Assembly: GCF_025947365.1 (NCBI RefSeq)
Contig: NZ_CP110012.1
Span: 2,604,001 to 2,668,000, forward strand
From: Flavobacterium sp. N502540
GTDB taxonomy: Bacteria; Bacteroidota; Bacteroidia; Flavobacteriales; Flavobacteriaceae
Reading direction: 5' to 3'
Length of the DNA: 64,000 nucleotides
Below, in pieces: positions 18,504 to 27,909 of this stretch. Position 1 is the first letter of the stretch; each line of letters opens with the position of its first letter. The notes beneath the pieces are model-generated. The model had not been told where the DNA came from and did no database searches. It worked only from the letters and a program-made list of their open reading frames with translations. The position numbers and the translations under genes are program-made.

Positions 18504-18618
18504 GTATAGAACTGAGAGAATAGAAGAAAGAGAATAGAAGAAAGAGGGTAGAGAAATAGGCTGATAAGTTATGAGAGAACTCACAATTCATAACTCACAA
18601 CTCATAACTAAAAAAAAC
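18504..18618. repeat. Word repeats between ftsW and murG
   Basis: The gap holds tandem AGAGAATAGAAGAA units (18515-18545) and then repeats of CTCACAATTCATAA and CTCACAACTCATAA just before the murG start. No gene is present. Confidence 0.55.
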
Positions 18619-19710
18619 ATGGCAAAATATAAATTCATATTAAGTGGTGGTGGTACAGGAGGGCATATCTATCCTGCAATTGCTATTGCAAATGAATTAA
18701 AATTACAATTCCCTGATGCTGAATTCCTTTTTGTAGGAGCCAAAGATAAAATGGAAATGCAGAAAGTGCCTCAGGCAGGTTATGAAATCAAAGGACTTTG
18801 GATTGCAGGTTTGCAAAGAAAACTTACGTTGCAAAATTTAATGTTTCCGTTAAAATTGGCAAAAAGTTTGCTGGAGTCACGACGAATCATAAAACAATTT
18901 AAGCCAAATGTTGTAATTGGTACCGGAGGTTTTGCCAGTGGACCTTTATTACAAGCGGCAGGTTCGGCCGGAATTCCAACAGTGATTCAGGAACAGAATT
19001 CGTTTCCGGGAATTACAAATAAATTGCTAAGCAAAAAAGCCAATGCAATTTGTGTAGCTTATGATCATCTGGAGCGTTTTTTTCCAAAAGAGAAAATTGT
19101 TTTAACCGGAAATCCGGTTCGCCAAGATCTTATTGATATTGATAGTAAGCATGACGAAGCGGTTGCTTTTTATGGTTTAGATCCAAATAAAAAAACATTG
19201 TTGGTTTTAGGAGGGAGTTTAGGAGCGAGAAGAATCAATCAGTTAATCGAAAAAGAATTGCAAAATTTTCTTTCGCAGGACGTTCAGATAATTTGGCAAT
19301 GTGGGAAGTTGTATTTTGAAGAATATAAAAAATACAATCAGCAAAATGTTAAGGTGGTTGATTTTATTGAAAGAATGGATTTTGTATACGCGGCTGCCAA
19401 TGTGATTATTTCACGTGCTGGAGCCTCGTCGGTTTCCGAATTGTGTATTGTAGGGAAACCGGTTATATTTATTCCGTCGCCTAATGTTGCTGAAGATCAT
19501 CAGACTAAAAATGCGCAGGCAATCGTAGATGCAAAAGGAGCTATTTTACTGAAGGAATCAGAATTAGATAATGAATTTAGTATTGTTTTTGAAGCCTTAC
19601 TTAAAGATGAAGGGAAGCAAAAACAATTAAGTGCAAATATTAAAAAACTGGCAAAACCAAAAGCAACAAAGGATATTGTAGCTGAGATTGTAAAGCTTAT
19701 TCAGCGATAA
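18619..19710 (+). CDS. murG: UDP-GlcNAc transferase MurG (lipid II synthesis)
   Basis: MurG transfers GlcNAc to lipid I at the cytoplasmic membrane face. The N-terminal glycosyltransferase motif GGGTGGH is at residues 10-16, with [26 protein letters not shown] and [11 protein letters not shown] later. I chose ATG 18619 (363 residues). An upstream ATG at 18571 would add 16 residues encoded by the intergenic TCACAATTCATAACTCACAA word repeat, which is not family-like. Confidence 0.95.
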   Translation: MAKYKFILSGGGTGGHIYPAIAIANELKLQFPDAEFLFVGAKDKMEMQKVPQAGYEIKGLWIAGLQRKLTLQNLMFPLKLAKSLLESRRIIKQFKPNVVIGTGGFASGPLLQAAGSAGIPTVIQEQNSFPGITNKLLSKKANAICVAYDHLERFFPKEKIVLTGNPVRQDLIDIDSKHDEAVAFYGLDPNKKTLLVLGGSLGARRINQLIEKELQNFLSQDVQIIWQCGKLYFEEYKKYNQQNVKVVDFIERMDFVYAAANVIISRAGASSVSELCIVGKPVIFIPSPNVAEDHQTKNAQAIVDAKGAILLKESELDNEFSIVFEALLKDEGKQKQLSANIKKLAKPKATKDIVAEIVKLIQR

Positions 19711-19839
19711 GCTGTAAGCTGTAGGCAATAAGCTAATAGCTAAAGCCTAAAGTGAAAGAAAGAATAAATAATAAAGACAAAAGTGGAAGGCTTATAGTCT
19801 AAAGCGTAATGCTTAAAGCAAAAAAAAGCAAAAAAAGAA
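19711..19839. repeat. AGCTTAAAGC-type words between murG and murC
   Basis: Variants of AGCTGTAAGC, GCTAATAGCTAAAGCC, GGCTTATAGTC and GCTTAAAGC occupy the gap. The same words make up the repeats around the groESL cassette near 38.6-39.1 kb. Confidence 0.5.
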
Positions 19840-21189
19840 ATGAATTTAAATCAAATACATAACGTTTATTTTATTGGTATTGGAGGCATCGGAATGAGTG
19901 CCATGGCCCGCTATTTTAAAAATATTGGGAAACAGGTTTCCGGTTACGATAAGACGCCATCTATGCTGACAAGCGAGTTGATTGAAAGCGGTATTGATAT
20001 TCATTTTGAAGATAATATAGGTTTGATTCCTAAGGACTATTATATTGAGAATACACTGGTGATTATTACACCGGCTGTACCCAAAACACATTCTGAATGG
20101 AATTATTTTACAGAAAGAGATTATGTGGTTAAAAAACGTGCTGAAGTTTTAGGGATTATCACTAAAGATACGTTTTGTTTTGCTGTGGCAGGAACACATG
20201 GAAAAACCACAACCTCAAGTATTTTGGGGCATATTTTGTATGAAAGCGGAGCAGATGTAACCGCCTTTGTGGGAGGGATTGTGGAGAATTACAATTCGAA
20301 TTTAATTGGAGAAGGAAAAACAGTTACCGTAGTGGAAGCAGATGAATTTGACCGTTCGTTTTTGCACTTGCATCCTAATATTGCCTGTGTCACTTCAATG
20401 GATGCAGATCATCTGGATATTTACGGAACCAGTGATGCAATTGAGGCTTCGTTTGTGGAATTTGCTTCAAAAGTAGAAGACAAAGATAAGTTGTTTATAA
20501 CCAAAGAATTACCTCTTGAAGGTGTTCAGTGCGCTATAAACGAAGAGGCTGTATATAAGGCTTTTAATGTTCGTATTGACAACGGAAGTTATGTTTTTGA
20601 TGTGCAGACGCCATCAGAAGTGATGACAGACCTGCGTTTCGGATTGCCTGGAAAACACAATTTAATGAATGGACTGATGGCTATTGCGATGGCTAAAACG
20701 TTCGGCACCCCGACCGACTCCATTGCAAAGGCCATTGCTTCATTCAACGGAATCAGAAGACGTTTTTCTTATCAGATTAAATCTGAAAATTTAGTTTATA
20801 TAGATGATTATGCACATCATCCGACAGAAATAAATGCAGTACATCAGGCGGTTACTGAATTGTATCCCGGACGTAAAGTACTGGCTATTTTTCAGCCGCA
20901 TTTGTTCAGCAGAACCAGAGATTTTGCTGATGGATTTGCCGAAAGTCTGTCTCAGTTTGATGAAGTGTTTTTAATGGATATTTATCCGGCACGTGAATTA
21001 CCGATGGAAGGGATTACATCGGAATGGCTGTTGGGAAAAATGACAAATTTGAACAAAAAAATTGTTGCAAAAAATGATTTATTAGCGGAGATCAAAGCCA
21101 GTGATGCGCCAATAATTGTAACAATAGGAGCTGGTGATCTTGGTGAGATGGTTCCTTCAATTAAAAAAATGCTGAATGAAAATATTTAA
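19840..21189 (+). CDS. murC: UDP-MurNAc--L-alanine ligase MurC
   Basis: MurC starts the stem peptide by adding L-alanine. The N-terminal FIGIGGIGMSAMAR is diagnostic, the P-loop GTHGKTT is at 118-124, and EADEFDRSFLHL and DDYAHHPTEI follow. At 449 residues it is of family size. Its end overlaps ftsQ by 14 bp. Confidence 0.95.
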   Translation: MNLNQIHNVYFIGIGGIGMSAMARYFKNIGKQVSGYDKTPSMLTSELIESGIDIHFEDNIGLIPKDYYIENTLVIITPAVPKTHSEWNYFTERDYVVKKRAEVLGIITKDTFCFAVAGTHGKTTTSSILGHILYESGADVTAFVGGIVENYNSNLIGEGKTVTVVEADEFDRSFLHLHPNIACVTSMDADHLDIYGTSDAIEASFVEFASKVEDKDKLFITKELPLEGVQCAINEEAVYKAFNVRIDNGSYVFDVQTPSEVMTDLRFGLPGKHNLMNGLMAIAMAKTFGTPTDSIAKAIASFNGIRRRFSYQIKSENLVYIDDYAHHPTEINAVHQAVTELYPGRKVLAIFQPHLFSRTRDFADGFAESLSQFDEVFLMDIYPARELPMEGITSEWLLGKMTNLNKKIVAKNDLLAEIKASDAPIIVTIGAGDLGEMVPSIKKMLNENI

Positions 21190-21898
21190 TTGGACAAATA
21201 TTCGTTTGATACTTATTTTAGGGCTGGTTATTTTTTTATATTCCTTTGCTCAACATCGAAATGGAGATCGAAAATTAAAAAAATCCATGGTTGTTTTTGT
21301 AGGAGAAAATACGCTTTTTGTGAAGCCTGAAACGGTTAATAAATTGTTGATAGAAAATAAAAGAGACGCTTCCAGTATTAGAAAAGATGAGTTAGATTTG
21401 AATAAGATAGAGAAAACCCTCAACGAGCAAGACATGATTGAAAAGTCGGATGTTTTTGTAAGTATCGATGGCGTTCTAAAAGCAGTAGTAAAACAGAAGA
21501 CACCAATAGCAAGAGTTTATGATGGTGATCGATCTTTTTATATTGACTATGAGGGTAATAAAATGCCTTTGTCGGACAATTATACTGCGAGAGTTCCTCT
21601 TGTTTCGGGGGCAATTAATAAAAAAAATAACGAAGATTTAGCTGCTTTATTTCGCACAATTTATGACGATGCGTTTTTGAAAAAAAACATCATTGCAATA
21701 CAAATTATGCCTAATGGTAGCTTAAAAATGTTTAATAGAAATTATAATTACTTCATCGATTTTGGCAGAACGATGAATGTTGATAAGAAATTTAATAACT
21801 ATAAAGCCTTTTTTCAAAAAGCGGTTTTAGATAGTTCGTTATACAAATACAATAAAATTGACCTTAGGTTTACGGAACAAGTAGTTTGCACAAAATAA
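21176..21898 (+). CDS. ftsQ: Cell division protein FtsQ
   Basis: FtsQ links early and late divisome proteins in the periplasm. The 240-residue protein has a short cytoplasmic tail, a membrane anchor at ~9-26 (IRLILILGLVIFLYSF) and an extracytoplasmic region whose first part resembles a POTRA domain, with VKQKTPIARVY, typical of FtsQ/DivIB. Position between murC and ftsA agrees. Overlap with murC suggests coupled translation. Confidence 0.9.
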   Translation: MKIFNWTNIRLILILGLVIFLYSFAQHRNGDRKLKKSMVVFVGENTLFVKPETVNKLLIENKRDASSIRKDELDLNKIEKTLNEQDMIEKSDVFVSIDGVLKAVVKQKTPIARVYDGDRSFYIDYEGNKMPLSDNYTARVPLVSGAINKKNNEDLAALFRTIYDDAFLKKNIIAIQIMPNGSLKMFNRNYNYFIDFGRTMNVDKKFNNYKAFFQKAVLDSSLYKYNKIDLRFTEQVVCTK

Positions 21899-21904
21899 TA
21901 GAAA

Positions 21905-23326
21905 ATGGAAAAAGATAACATTGCAGTAGGTCTAGATATTGGAACAACCAAAATAGTTGCCATGATAGGCAAGAAAAATGAGTATGGTAAACTGGAAATT
22001 TTAGGGATTGGTAAATCCAAAAGTTTAGGAGTTGCGAGAGGAGTTGTAAACAACATTACGCAAACCATTCAGTCCATTCAGCAAGCAATACTTGAGGCAG
22101 AAAATAATTCAGGTTATAAAATTAAAGATGTGGTGGTAGGGATTGCCGGACAGCACATCAGAAGTATACAGCATACCGATTACATCAGCCGTAATAATCC
22201 GGAAGAAGTAATTGGCGAAAAAGATATTCAGCTTTTGATCGATCAGGTAAATAAACTGGCGATGTTACCGGGAGAAGAAATTATTCATGTTTTGCCACAA
22301 GAATTTAAAATCGACGGGCAGTCTGAGATTAAAGAGCCAATCGGAATGTATGGCGGAAGATTAGAATCCAGTTTTCACGTTGTAGTGGGGCAGGCTTCTT
22401 CAATCAGAAATGTGGGAAGATGTATTCAGAGTTCAGGAATCGAATTGTCTGGATTAACTTTAGAGCCTTTAGCTTCTGCTGATGCGGTTTTAAGTCAGGA
22501 AGAAAAAGAAGCCGGAGTAGCGTTGATTGATATTGGTGGTGGGACAACAGATTTAGCTATTTTTAAAGATGGTATTATCCGTCACACAGCAGTGATTCCT
22601 TTTGGAGGAAATGTAATTACAGATGATATTAAGGAAGGCTGTTCGATTATCGAAAAACAAGCAGAGCTTTTAAAAATAAAATTCGGATCGGCCTGGCCGG
22701 GAGAAAATAAAGACAATGAAATTGTTTCTATTCCGGGATTAAGAGGAAGAGAGCCAAAAGAAATTTCGCTTAAAAACTTATCTAAAATTATTCATGCCCG
22801 TGTGGTGGAGATTGTAGAGCAGGTTTTTGCAGAAATCAAGGCTTACGGACACGAGGATCCGCGTAAAAAATTAATTGCCGGTATCGTGCTTACAGGTGGA
22901 GGTGCGCAACTAAAACACATCAAGCAGTTAGTAGAGTACATTACAGGAATGGATACGAGAATTGGATATCCAAACGAGCACCTGGCAGGAAATTCCAGCG
23001 AAGAAATCTCCAGTCCGTTATTTGCAACCGCAGTTGGTTTAGTAATGAACAGTATCGAAAATAGTACGCAAAGTGCTGTTAGAATGGAGATTGTAAACGA
23101 TCAGCCAAAAGTGGTTTACAGAAATGTACCGCCGCCGATACAACAGCCGGTGCAACAGCGATACGAAGTTGAAGAAAACTACGTTGAAAGAGTAGAAACT
23201 ATCGAAGAAACCAGAGAAGTTAGAAACAGCGTCTCTAAGGAAGAATCTACAGAAACAAAAATCAGAAGATCATTTTTTGACCGATATGTCGATAAAATCA
23301 AGGATTTTTTAGACAACGCTGAATAA
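21905..23326 (+). CDS. ftsA: Cell division protein FtsA
   Basis: FtsA is the actin-like protein that tethers FtsZ to the membrane. Phosphate-binding LDIGTTKIVAMIG is at the N-terminus, and LIDIGGGTTDLAIFKDG and GIVLTGGGAQLKHIKQL follow. The C-terminus ends in SFFDRYVDKIKDFLD, an amphipathic helix suited to membrane binding, after a Gln/Glu-rich linker. The 473 residues are longer than E. coli FtsA mainly through that linker. Confidence 0.95.
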   Translation: MEKDNIAVGLDIGTTKIVAMIGKKNEYGKLEILGIGKSKSLGVARGVVNNITQTIQSIQQAILEAENNSGYKIKDVVVGIAGQHIRSIQHTDYISRNNPEEVIGEKDIQLLIDQVNKLAMLPGEEIIHVLPQEFKIDGQSEIKEPIGMYGGRLESSFHVVVGQASSIRNVGRCIQSSGIELSGLTLEPLASADAVLSQEEKEAGVALIDIGGGTTDLAIFKDGIIRHTAVIPFGGNVITDDIKEGCSIIEKQAELLKIKFGSAWPGENKDNEIVSIPGLRGREPKEISLKNLSKIIHARVVEIVEQVFAEIKAYGHEDPRKKLIAGIVLTGGGAQLKHIKQLVEYITGMDTRIGYPNEHLAGNSSEEISSPLFATAVGLVMNSIENSTQSAVRMEIVNDQPKVVYRNVPPPIQQPVQQRYEVEENYVERVETIEETREVRNSVSKEESTETKIRRSFFDRYVDKIKDFLDNAE

Positions 23327-23410
23327 GATAATAAAAGAAAAGGATTACTTTATTGGCCCCAAGTCAAGAAGTAAAAAATGTATTAAATAAGAATTTCAAA
23401 AACCAAAAAG

Positions 23411-25438
23411 ATGATGAGCAACTCAGAATTTGGAAGTATTTCATTTGATTTACCAAAAAACCAATCAAATGTAATCAAAGTAATAGGTGTAGGTGGAGGT
23501 GGTAGTAATGCTATCAACCATATGTTTAAACAAGGTATTAAAGGCGTAGATTTTATCGTTTGTAATACCGATTCACAGGCACTGCAGAACAGTTCGGTTC
23601 CTAATAAGATTCAGTTAGGGATGAACTTAACGGAAGGTCTTGGTGCAGGAGCAAATCCTGATGTAGGGCAGCAATCCGCTATAGAAAGTATCGCTGATAT
23701 CGAAAAAATGTTAGACCGTGGTACTAAGATGGTATTTATTACCGCTGGTATGGGGGGTGGAACAGGTACAGGTGCAGCTCCGGTAATTGCACAATTAGCT
23801 AAAGAAAGAGAGATTCTGACCGTTGGTATTGTGACTATTCCTTTTCAGTTTGAAGGGAAAGTACGTCAGGAGCAGGCACTTTTAGGAATTGAGAAATTGC
23901 GTAAGCAGGTCGATTCATTAATCGTGATCAACAATAATAAGTTAAGAGAAGTATACGGAAATCTTGGCTTTAAAGCCGGATTCTCTAAAGCGGATGAAGT
24001 TTTGGCAACGGCCTCAAGAGGTATTGCTGAAGTAATTACGCACCACTATACTCAAAATATCGATTTACGTGACGCTAAAACTGTTCTTTCGAATAGTGGA
24101 ACAGCGATCATGGGATCTTCTGTTGCAGAAGGCGAGAACAGAGCTAAGGAAGCTATTATTGCTGCATTGGACTCTCCGTTGCTAAATGATAATAAAATTA
24201 CAGGAGCCAAAAACGTATTGTTGCTTATCGTTTCTGGATCTAATGAAATTACTTTGGATGAAATTGGGGAAATCAACGATCATATTCAGGCTGAAGCAGG
24301 TTACAATGCCAATATTATCATGGGAGTTGGTGAAGACGAGACTCTTGGTGAGGCTATTGCCGTAACTATTATTGCGACAGGTTTTGATGTTGAACAGCAA
24401 AATGATATCGTTAATACAGAGCCTAAAAAAATCATTCATACCTTAGAAGATGAGCAAAGAAGTGTTCATAATCTAACCAATAAATCGGTTACTTCTTTTG
24501 ATTTAACAATTGATACACCAACTAGTAAATCAGAAGAAAAAATTGTTTTTGATTTAATGGACGATGAAGACACGGTTGCTCCCGTAACTCCTGCTCCGGT
24601 TGTACCAGTTGCAGCTACACCATTTGAAGTTGCTCCGGTGGCAGCTACTCCAACCATGAATCAGGAAGAATTGGTAGTGATGTCTGAGTTTATCAAAAAT
24701 CTGGATGTTACGTTTGAAATTGTTTCGCCTATAACCGATATCGATTTTACGATTACGACTCCGCAAGCCGAAGCTTTTCAGGATATAAAACCTGTTCAGC
24801 AAGTGCAGCAAAGAACATTCGAAAGAGAAGAACAAACGACATTCTCCTTTGATTTACCAATTTTCAGATCTGAGCCAGAAGTTAGGAAAGAGCCGGTTGT
24901 TGAAGAAACTAAAGTTTTATTCGAATTAACAAATGAAACTCGTAATATTAAAGTAAATGATCCGGTTTCATTTGTACCGGTAACCGAACTTTCTGATAAA
25001 GGAGTTATCAAGTATTCTTTAGAGGAATACATGGAAGTTGAAAACGATTTAATGACGTCAAAACCGGTTGAAAAAGTGGTAGAAGAAGTAATTCCGGCGG
25101 AATTAAATATCACCATGAAACCAAGACCTGATTTCGCTGTTGAACCGGATTACTCCACAACGGCAAATGTGTCTCCAATGGAATTGACAATTGAAGAGAC
25201 TTTACGTTTAAGAGCTGAAGAAAGAAGAAAAAAATTAAAAGAATTTAATTATAAATTCCATAATAATGTGTCCAGAATTGATGAATTGGAGAAAGAACCT
25301 GCTTACAAAAGATTAGGTATCGATTTGTCTAATTCGCAAGCAAACAACACAAATTCAAGAATTTCGGTTGGAACAGACAGTAACAACGATTTGCAATTGC
25401 GTTCAAACAATTCGTTTTTGCACGACAACGTAGACTAG
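23411..25438 (+). CDS. ftsZ: Cell division GTPase FtsZ with long C-terminal extension
   Basis: FtsZ polymerises into the Z ring. The tubulin signature GGGTGTG is at ~115-121, with VGGGGSNAINHM near the N-terminus. The globular domain ends near residue 335. Then comes an unusually long (~340-residue), Val/Pro/Glu/Thr-rich linker. A C-terminal-peptide-like motif EPAYKRLGIDL lies at ~629-639, and a further ~36 Asn/Ser-rich residues follow it. The total of 675 is far above the ~380 of E. coli. A strong terminator follows. Confidence 0.95.
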   Translation: MMSNSEFGSISFDLPKNQSNVIKVIGVGGGGSNAINHMFKQGIKGVDFIVCNTDSQALQNSSVPNKIQLGMNLTEGLGAGANPDVGQQSAIESIADIEKMLDRGTKMVFITAGMGGGTGTGAAPVIAQLAKEREILTVGIVTIPFQFEGKVRQEQALLGIEKLRKQVDSLIVINNNKLREVYGNLGFKAGFSKADEVLATASRGIAEVITHHYTQNIDLRDAKTVLSNSGTAIMGSSVAEGENRAKEAIIAALDSPLLNDNKITGAKNVLLLIVSGSNEITLDEIGEINDHIQAEAGYNANIIMGVGEDETLGEAIAVTIIATGFDVEQQNDIVNTEPKKIIHTLEDEQRSVHNLTNKSVTSFDLTIDTPTSKSEEKIVFDLMDDEDTVAPVTPAPVVPVAATPFEVAPVAATPTMNQEELVVMSEFIKNLDVTFEIVSPITDIDFTITTPQAEAFQDIKPVQQVQQRTFEREEQTTFSFDLPIFRSEPEVRKEPVVEETKVLFELTNETRNIKVNDPVSFVPVTELSDKGVIKYSLEEYMEVENDLMTSKPVEKVVEEVIPAELNITMKPRPDFAVEPDYSTTANVSPMELTIEETLRLRAEERRKKLKEFNYKFHNNVSRIDELEKEPAYKRLGIDLSNSQANNTNSRISVGTDSNNDLQLRSNNSFLHDNVD

Positions 25439-25459
25439 TTTTAAAATCATAATAATTGG

Positions 25460-25500
25460 ATAACCCGAAAATTGGATTTAATTTTCGGGTTATTTTTTTT
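25460..25500 (+). terminator. Terminator of the dcw cluster
   Basis: ATAACCCGAAAATT and its complement enclose a six-base loop and are followed by a long T run, about 20 bp after the ftsZ stop. Confidence 0.85.
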
Positions 25501-25507
25501 ATCTTCG
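25500..25507 (+). promoter_or_regulatory. Weak candidate -7 box for the yqeY-like gene
   Basis: TATCTTCG differs from TAnnTTTG by one base and would give a ~130-nt leader. The leader contains a perfect palindrome, ATAAGCCTTGGCTTAT, at 25612-25627. Confidence 0.3.
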
Positions 25508-25644
25508 CACAGAATTTAAAATTTGACTTCATAAATAGGTTTTTAAAGTGAATCTTATTGGTCAGTTTATGCGAAGGAGAAAATATAATTTTAAATGTAA
25601 TCGATCAATCTATAAGCCTTGGCTTATTTAAATAAAATTAGAAA

Positions 25645-26094
25645 ATGAGTTTACAAACACTAATCATGGACGAGATTAAAACCGCCATGAAAGCAAAAGA
25701 TACAGTAAGTTTAGAAGCACTAAGAGCTATTAAGTCTGAAATGTTATTGGCTGCAACGGCTTCAGGTTCTAAAGAAGAATTAACGGAAGACGATGAAATT
25801 AAATTGCTTCAGAGATTGGTGAAAACCCGTAAAGAAAGCGCCAGAATTTTTACAGAGCAAAATCGTCCTGATTTAGCAGAGCCTGAATTGGCTCAGGTAG
25901 CTGTAATTGAGAAGTTTTTACCGGCTCAGTTAAGTGAAGAAGAAGTAGAAGCAGTAGTAGCAAAAATCATTGCTGAAACTGGAGCTTCGGGAATTGCTTC
26001 AATGGGTAAAGTAATGGGATTGGCTTCTGCACAATTGGGCGGAACAGCTGAAGGGAAAACCATTTCTACAATTGTAAAGAAATTATTATCTTAA
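25645..26094 (+). CDS. GatB/YqeY domain protein
   Basis: The 149-residue protein matches the YqeY family over its full length: ALRAIKSEMLLA near residue 27, PDLAEPELAQVAVIEKFLP and GKVMGLASAQLGGTAEGKT. This domain is also found at the C-terminus of GatB and some GlnRS, where it binds tRNA. A role of the free-standing protein near tRNA charging is inferred; it has no proven activity. It lies between the dcw cluster and tRNA-Arg. Confidence 0.92.
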   Translation: MSLQTLIMDEIKTAMKAKDTVSLEALRAIKSEMLLAATASGSKEELTEDDEIKLLQRLVKTRKESARIFTEQNRPDLAEPELAQVAVIEKFLPAQLSEEEVEAVVAKIIAETGASGIASMGKVMGLASAQLGGTAEGKTISTIVKKLLS

Positions 26095-26108
26095 AAATTC
26101 CAATATTT

Positions 26109-26148
26109 AAATTCCAAATTCCGGCCTTATACCTGGAATTTGGAATTT
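26109..26148. repeat. AAATTCC inverted repeat
   Basis: AAATTCCAAATTCC (26109-26122) pairs perfectly with GGAATTTGGAATTT (26135-26148). The same words flank the gldC-engB terminator and lie upstream of lptE. Confidence 0.7.
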
Positions 26149-26174
26149 AAAAAAATGGAATAGTAAACAATATT

Positions 26175-26248
26175 GACCTCGTAGTTCAACTGGATAGAAT
26201 ATCAGATTTCGGCTCTGAGGGTTGGGGGTTCGAACCCCTCCGGGGTCA
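26175..26248 (+). tRNA. tRNA-Arg (anticodon TCG)
   Basis: A full cloverleaf folds over 74 nt: acceptor GACCTCG/CGGGGTC, D arm GTTC/GAAT, anticodon stem TCAGA/TCTGA with the loop TTTCGGC (anticodon TCG, reads CGA), T arm GGGGG-TTCGAAC-CCCTC, discriminator A. CCA is not encoded. A terminator hairpin follows. Confidence 0.93.
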
Positions 26249-26260
26249 CTATAAATTTTA

Positions 26261-26294
26261 AAAGCCTAGGAATGTAGATTCTTAGGCTTTTTTT
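26261..26294 (+). terminator. Terminator after tRNA-Arg
   Basis: AAGCCTAGGAAT pairs with ATTCTTAGGCTT (one G-U pair) and runs into seven T. Confidence 0.85.
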
Positions 26295-26398
26295 GTGGTT
26301 CGATTTTTTTTTTAGATTTTATTCTAGTTTTATAAATGCCTATACTCTAAGGAGATTTCGGTTCGAACCTTTATCATCCAAATTCGTTGTAGGAGCTG

Positions 26399-26929
26399 TT
26401 ATGTGGCGTTTTTTATTAATTCTTCTATTTCAGAATCCGTTTTTATATTTTTTCCTTTTAATGTAAATTGATATAAAAGAGGCTCCATCGAAATATTTTC
26501 AATATACCTTTTCTCCAAAAGTAAATTTAGGTATCTAACAACCTCCTTTTTAGAATTACTCGTCATTTTTGACACTTCGAATATTAAATTACTCATATTT
26601 TGTATTTGCTCCGAACAATTGTTTGATTGTAACCAAAGCATTTCAAGCAGACTTTTCATTGTTTTAAAACGCAAATGATCACTTTCCAATTCTTCAATCA
26701 TATTGTAAGTTTCGTCTAAGAATTTTTTATATTCAGACTTTGAAATACCAAATAACCATCCTATTTTAGGTTTGTTTTCAATTCTATAAAATAGAGCCCG
26801 TATCTTATAATCATTCTCAAAATTTGGGAAGTTATCAAACAAGTTATATATTGATATTTCTCCGTTAAAATATTTTCGAACAAGAGAAGCTGCTAATTGT
26901 CTATCTTCTTTATTGATATAGTCTGTCAT
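26399..26929 (-). CDS. Hypothetical protein, winged-helix-like C-terminus
   Basis: I do not recognise this 176-residue soluble protein. It is helical throughout. Near the C-terminus, NSKKEVVRYLNLLLEKRYIE followed by a short strand-like tail resembles a winged-helix recognition region, which would suggest DNA binding, but this is a guess. It lies 85 bp downstream of another unknown gene on the same strand. Both sit just after tRNA-Arg and are richer in A+T than the cell-wall genes, as expected for acquired DNA. Confidence 0.7.
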   Translation of the reverse strand: MTDYINKEDRQLAASLVRKYFNGEISIYNLFDNFPNFENDYKIRALFYRIENKPKIGWLFGISKSEYKKFLDETYNMIEELESDHLRFKTMKSLLEMLWLQSNNCSEQIQNMSNLIFEVSKMTSNSKKEVVRYLNLLLEKRYIENISMEPLLYQFTLKGKNIKTDSEIEELIKNAT

Positions 26930-27013
26930 AAATAACCTTATACTACTAACCTTTGTCTATTCTCAAATATATATAGGCGCATTATTTTAGTAATACTACA
27001 ATTGTAAAACCAT

Positions 27014-27754
27014 TTACACACCTACAATTACCTTAAAATCGCTCAATTCTAATTGTATTGGAGTTTCATATCTTTTATTATTCAGGTCTGCGGTAAAAGA
27101 TTTTTTGGGTTTTAAAGTTATCAAACCCTTTGCAATACTAATTGTATCAATCAAGGTATAAATATCCTCATAGAATTGAAGCTTATAGTTCATTGAACCG
27201 CAAAAATTATTCTTCTTGTCTTTGTATTCAATCACAGCCATTGTTCCAATTTCTTTGACTTCAATTTGATAATAAATATCAATTTTAAAGGACTTGGTTT
27301 CTTTTGTTTTAAAATGAATTTTTATTTCTGTATCCAACTCAGAAATAAGCTTCTCAGTTTGATCCACTAATGCCAAATTTAAATCATTACTTATTTTTCT
27401 CAGCGCTTGGAATGTTATTGATTTAATTAGACTGTTTTTTTCACTATCGGAAAGTGATTGTAATTTTTCAACGTTAATTCCAAAATCTAAATATTTAATT
27501 CTTTTGTCAACGTTTCTATTCGAAACTACAATTTCATTTTCCTTTAATACGGTTGTTAAATTGATGTATATATGATCAAATTCTCCATAAGTGAATTTTA
27601 GTTCGTTTAATTTTCTGGCAATTCGTTGTCCTATAAAATTTGTATCTTTTGTTGGTACGAAAAGCTTACCTAGTTGTCGAGGAATGCTTTGCCCTTCAAT
27701 ATTTTGCTTTTCACTTTCATAAAAGCGTATGTCTTTTAATATTCTGTCACTCAT
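27014..27754 (-). CDS. Hypothetical protein of unknown function
   Basis: No family is recognised. I prefer the ATG at 27754 (246 residues, MSDRILKDIRFYE). A start at 27889 would add 45 residues, hydrophobic and Cys/Lys-rich, that look unlike the rest. The N-terminal part is charged, the middle helical (LSDSEKNSLIKSITFQALRK), and the C-terminal ~90 residues are strand-rich (IDIYYQIEVKEIGTMAVIEY). There is no signal peptide or membrane segment with the shorter start. It probably forms an operon with the next minus-strand gene and is divergent from the AraC-type regulator. Confidence 0.65.
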   Translation of the reverse strand: MSDRILKDIRFYESEKQNIEGQSIPRQLGKLFVPTKDTNFIGQRIARKLNELKFTYGEFDHIYINLTTVLKENEIVVSNRNVDKRIKYLDFGINVEKLQSLSDSEKNSLIKSITFQALRKISNDLNLALVDQTEKLISELDTEIKIHFKTKETKSFKIDIYYQIEVKEIGTMAVIEYKDKKNNFCGSMNYKLQFYEDIYTLIDTISIAKGLITLKPKKSFTADLNNKRYETPIQLELSDFKVIVGV

Positions 27755-27909
27755 TTTTTCATCTTTATTGTTGGATAAATGTATTAATAATTTTGCTTCA
27801 GAAAAGGACTTTAAAAGAATAAAAAAATGTCTAATACATCCATAACTTTGTCTCAATATTAGTTTGCATTTGTAAATGATATTTAACATATATACTATAG
27901 ATTAAAAAC

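Noticed and set aside
18571..18618. N-terminal extension of MurG from an upstream ATG
   Set aside because: The extra 16 residues are encoded by intergenic word repeats, and the ATG at 18619 gives the conserved MurG start.
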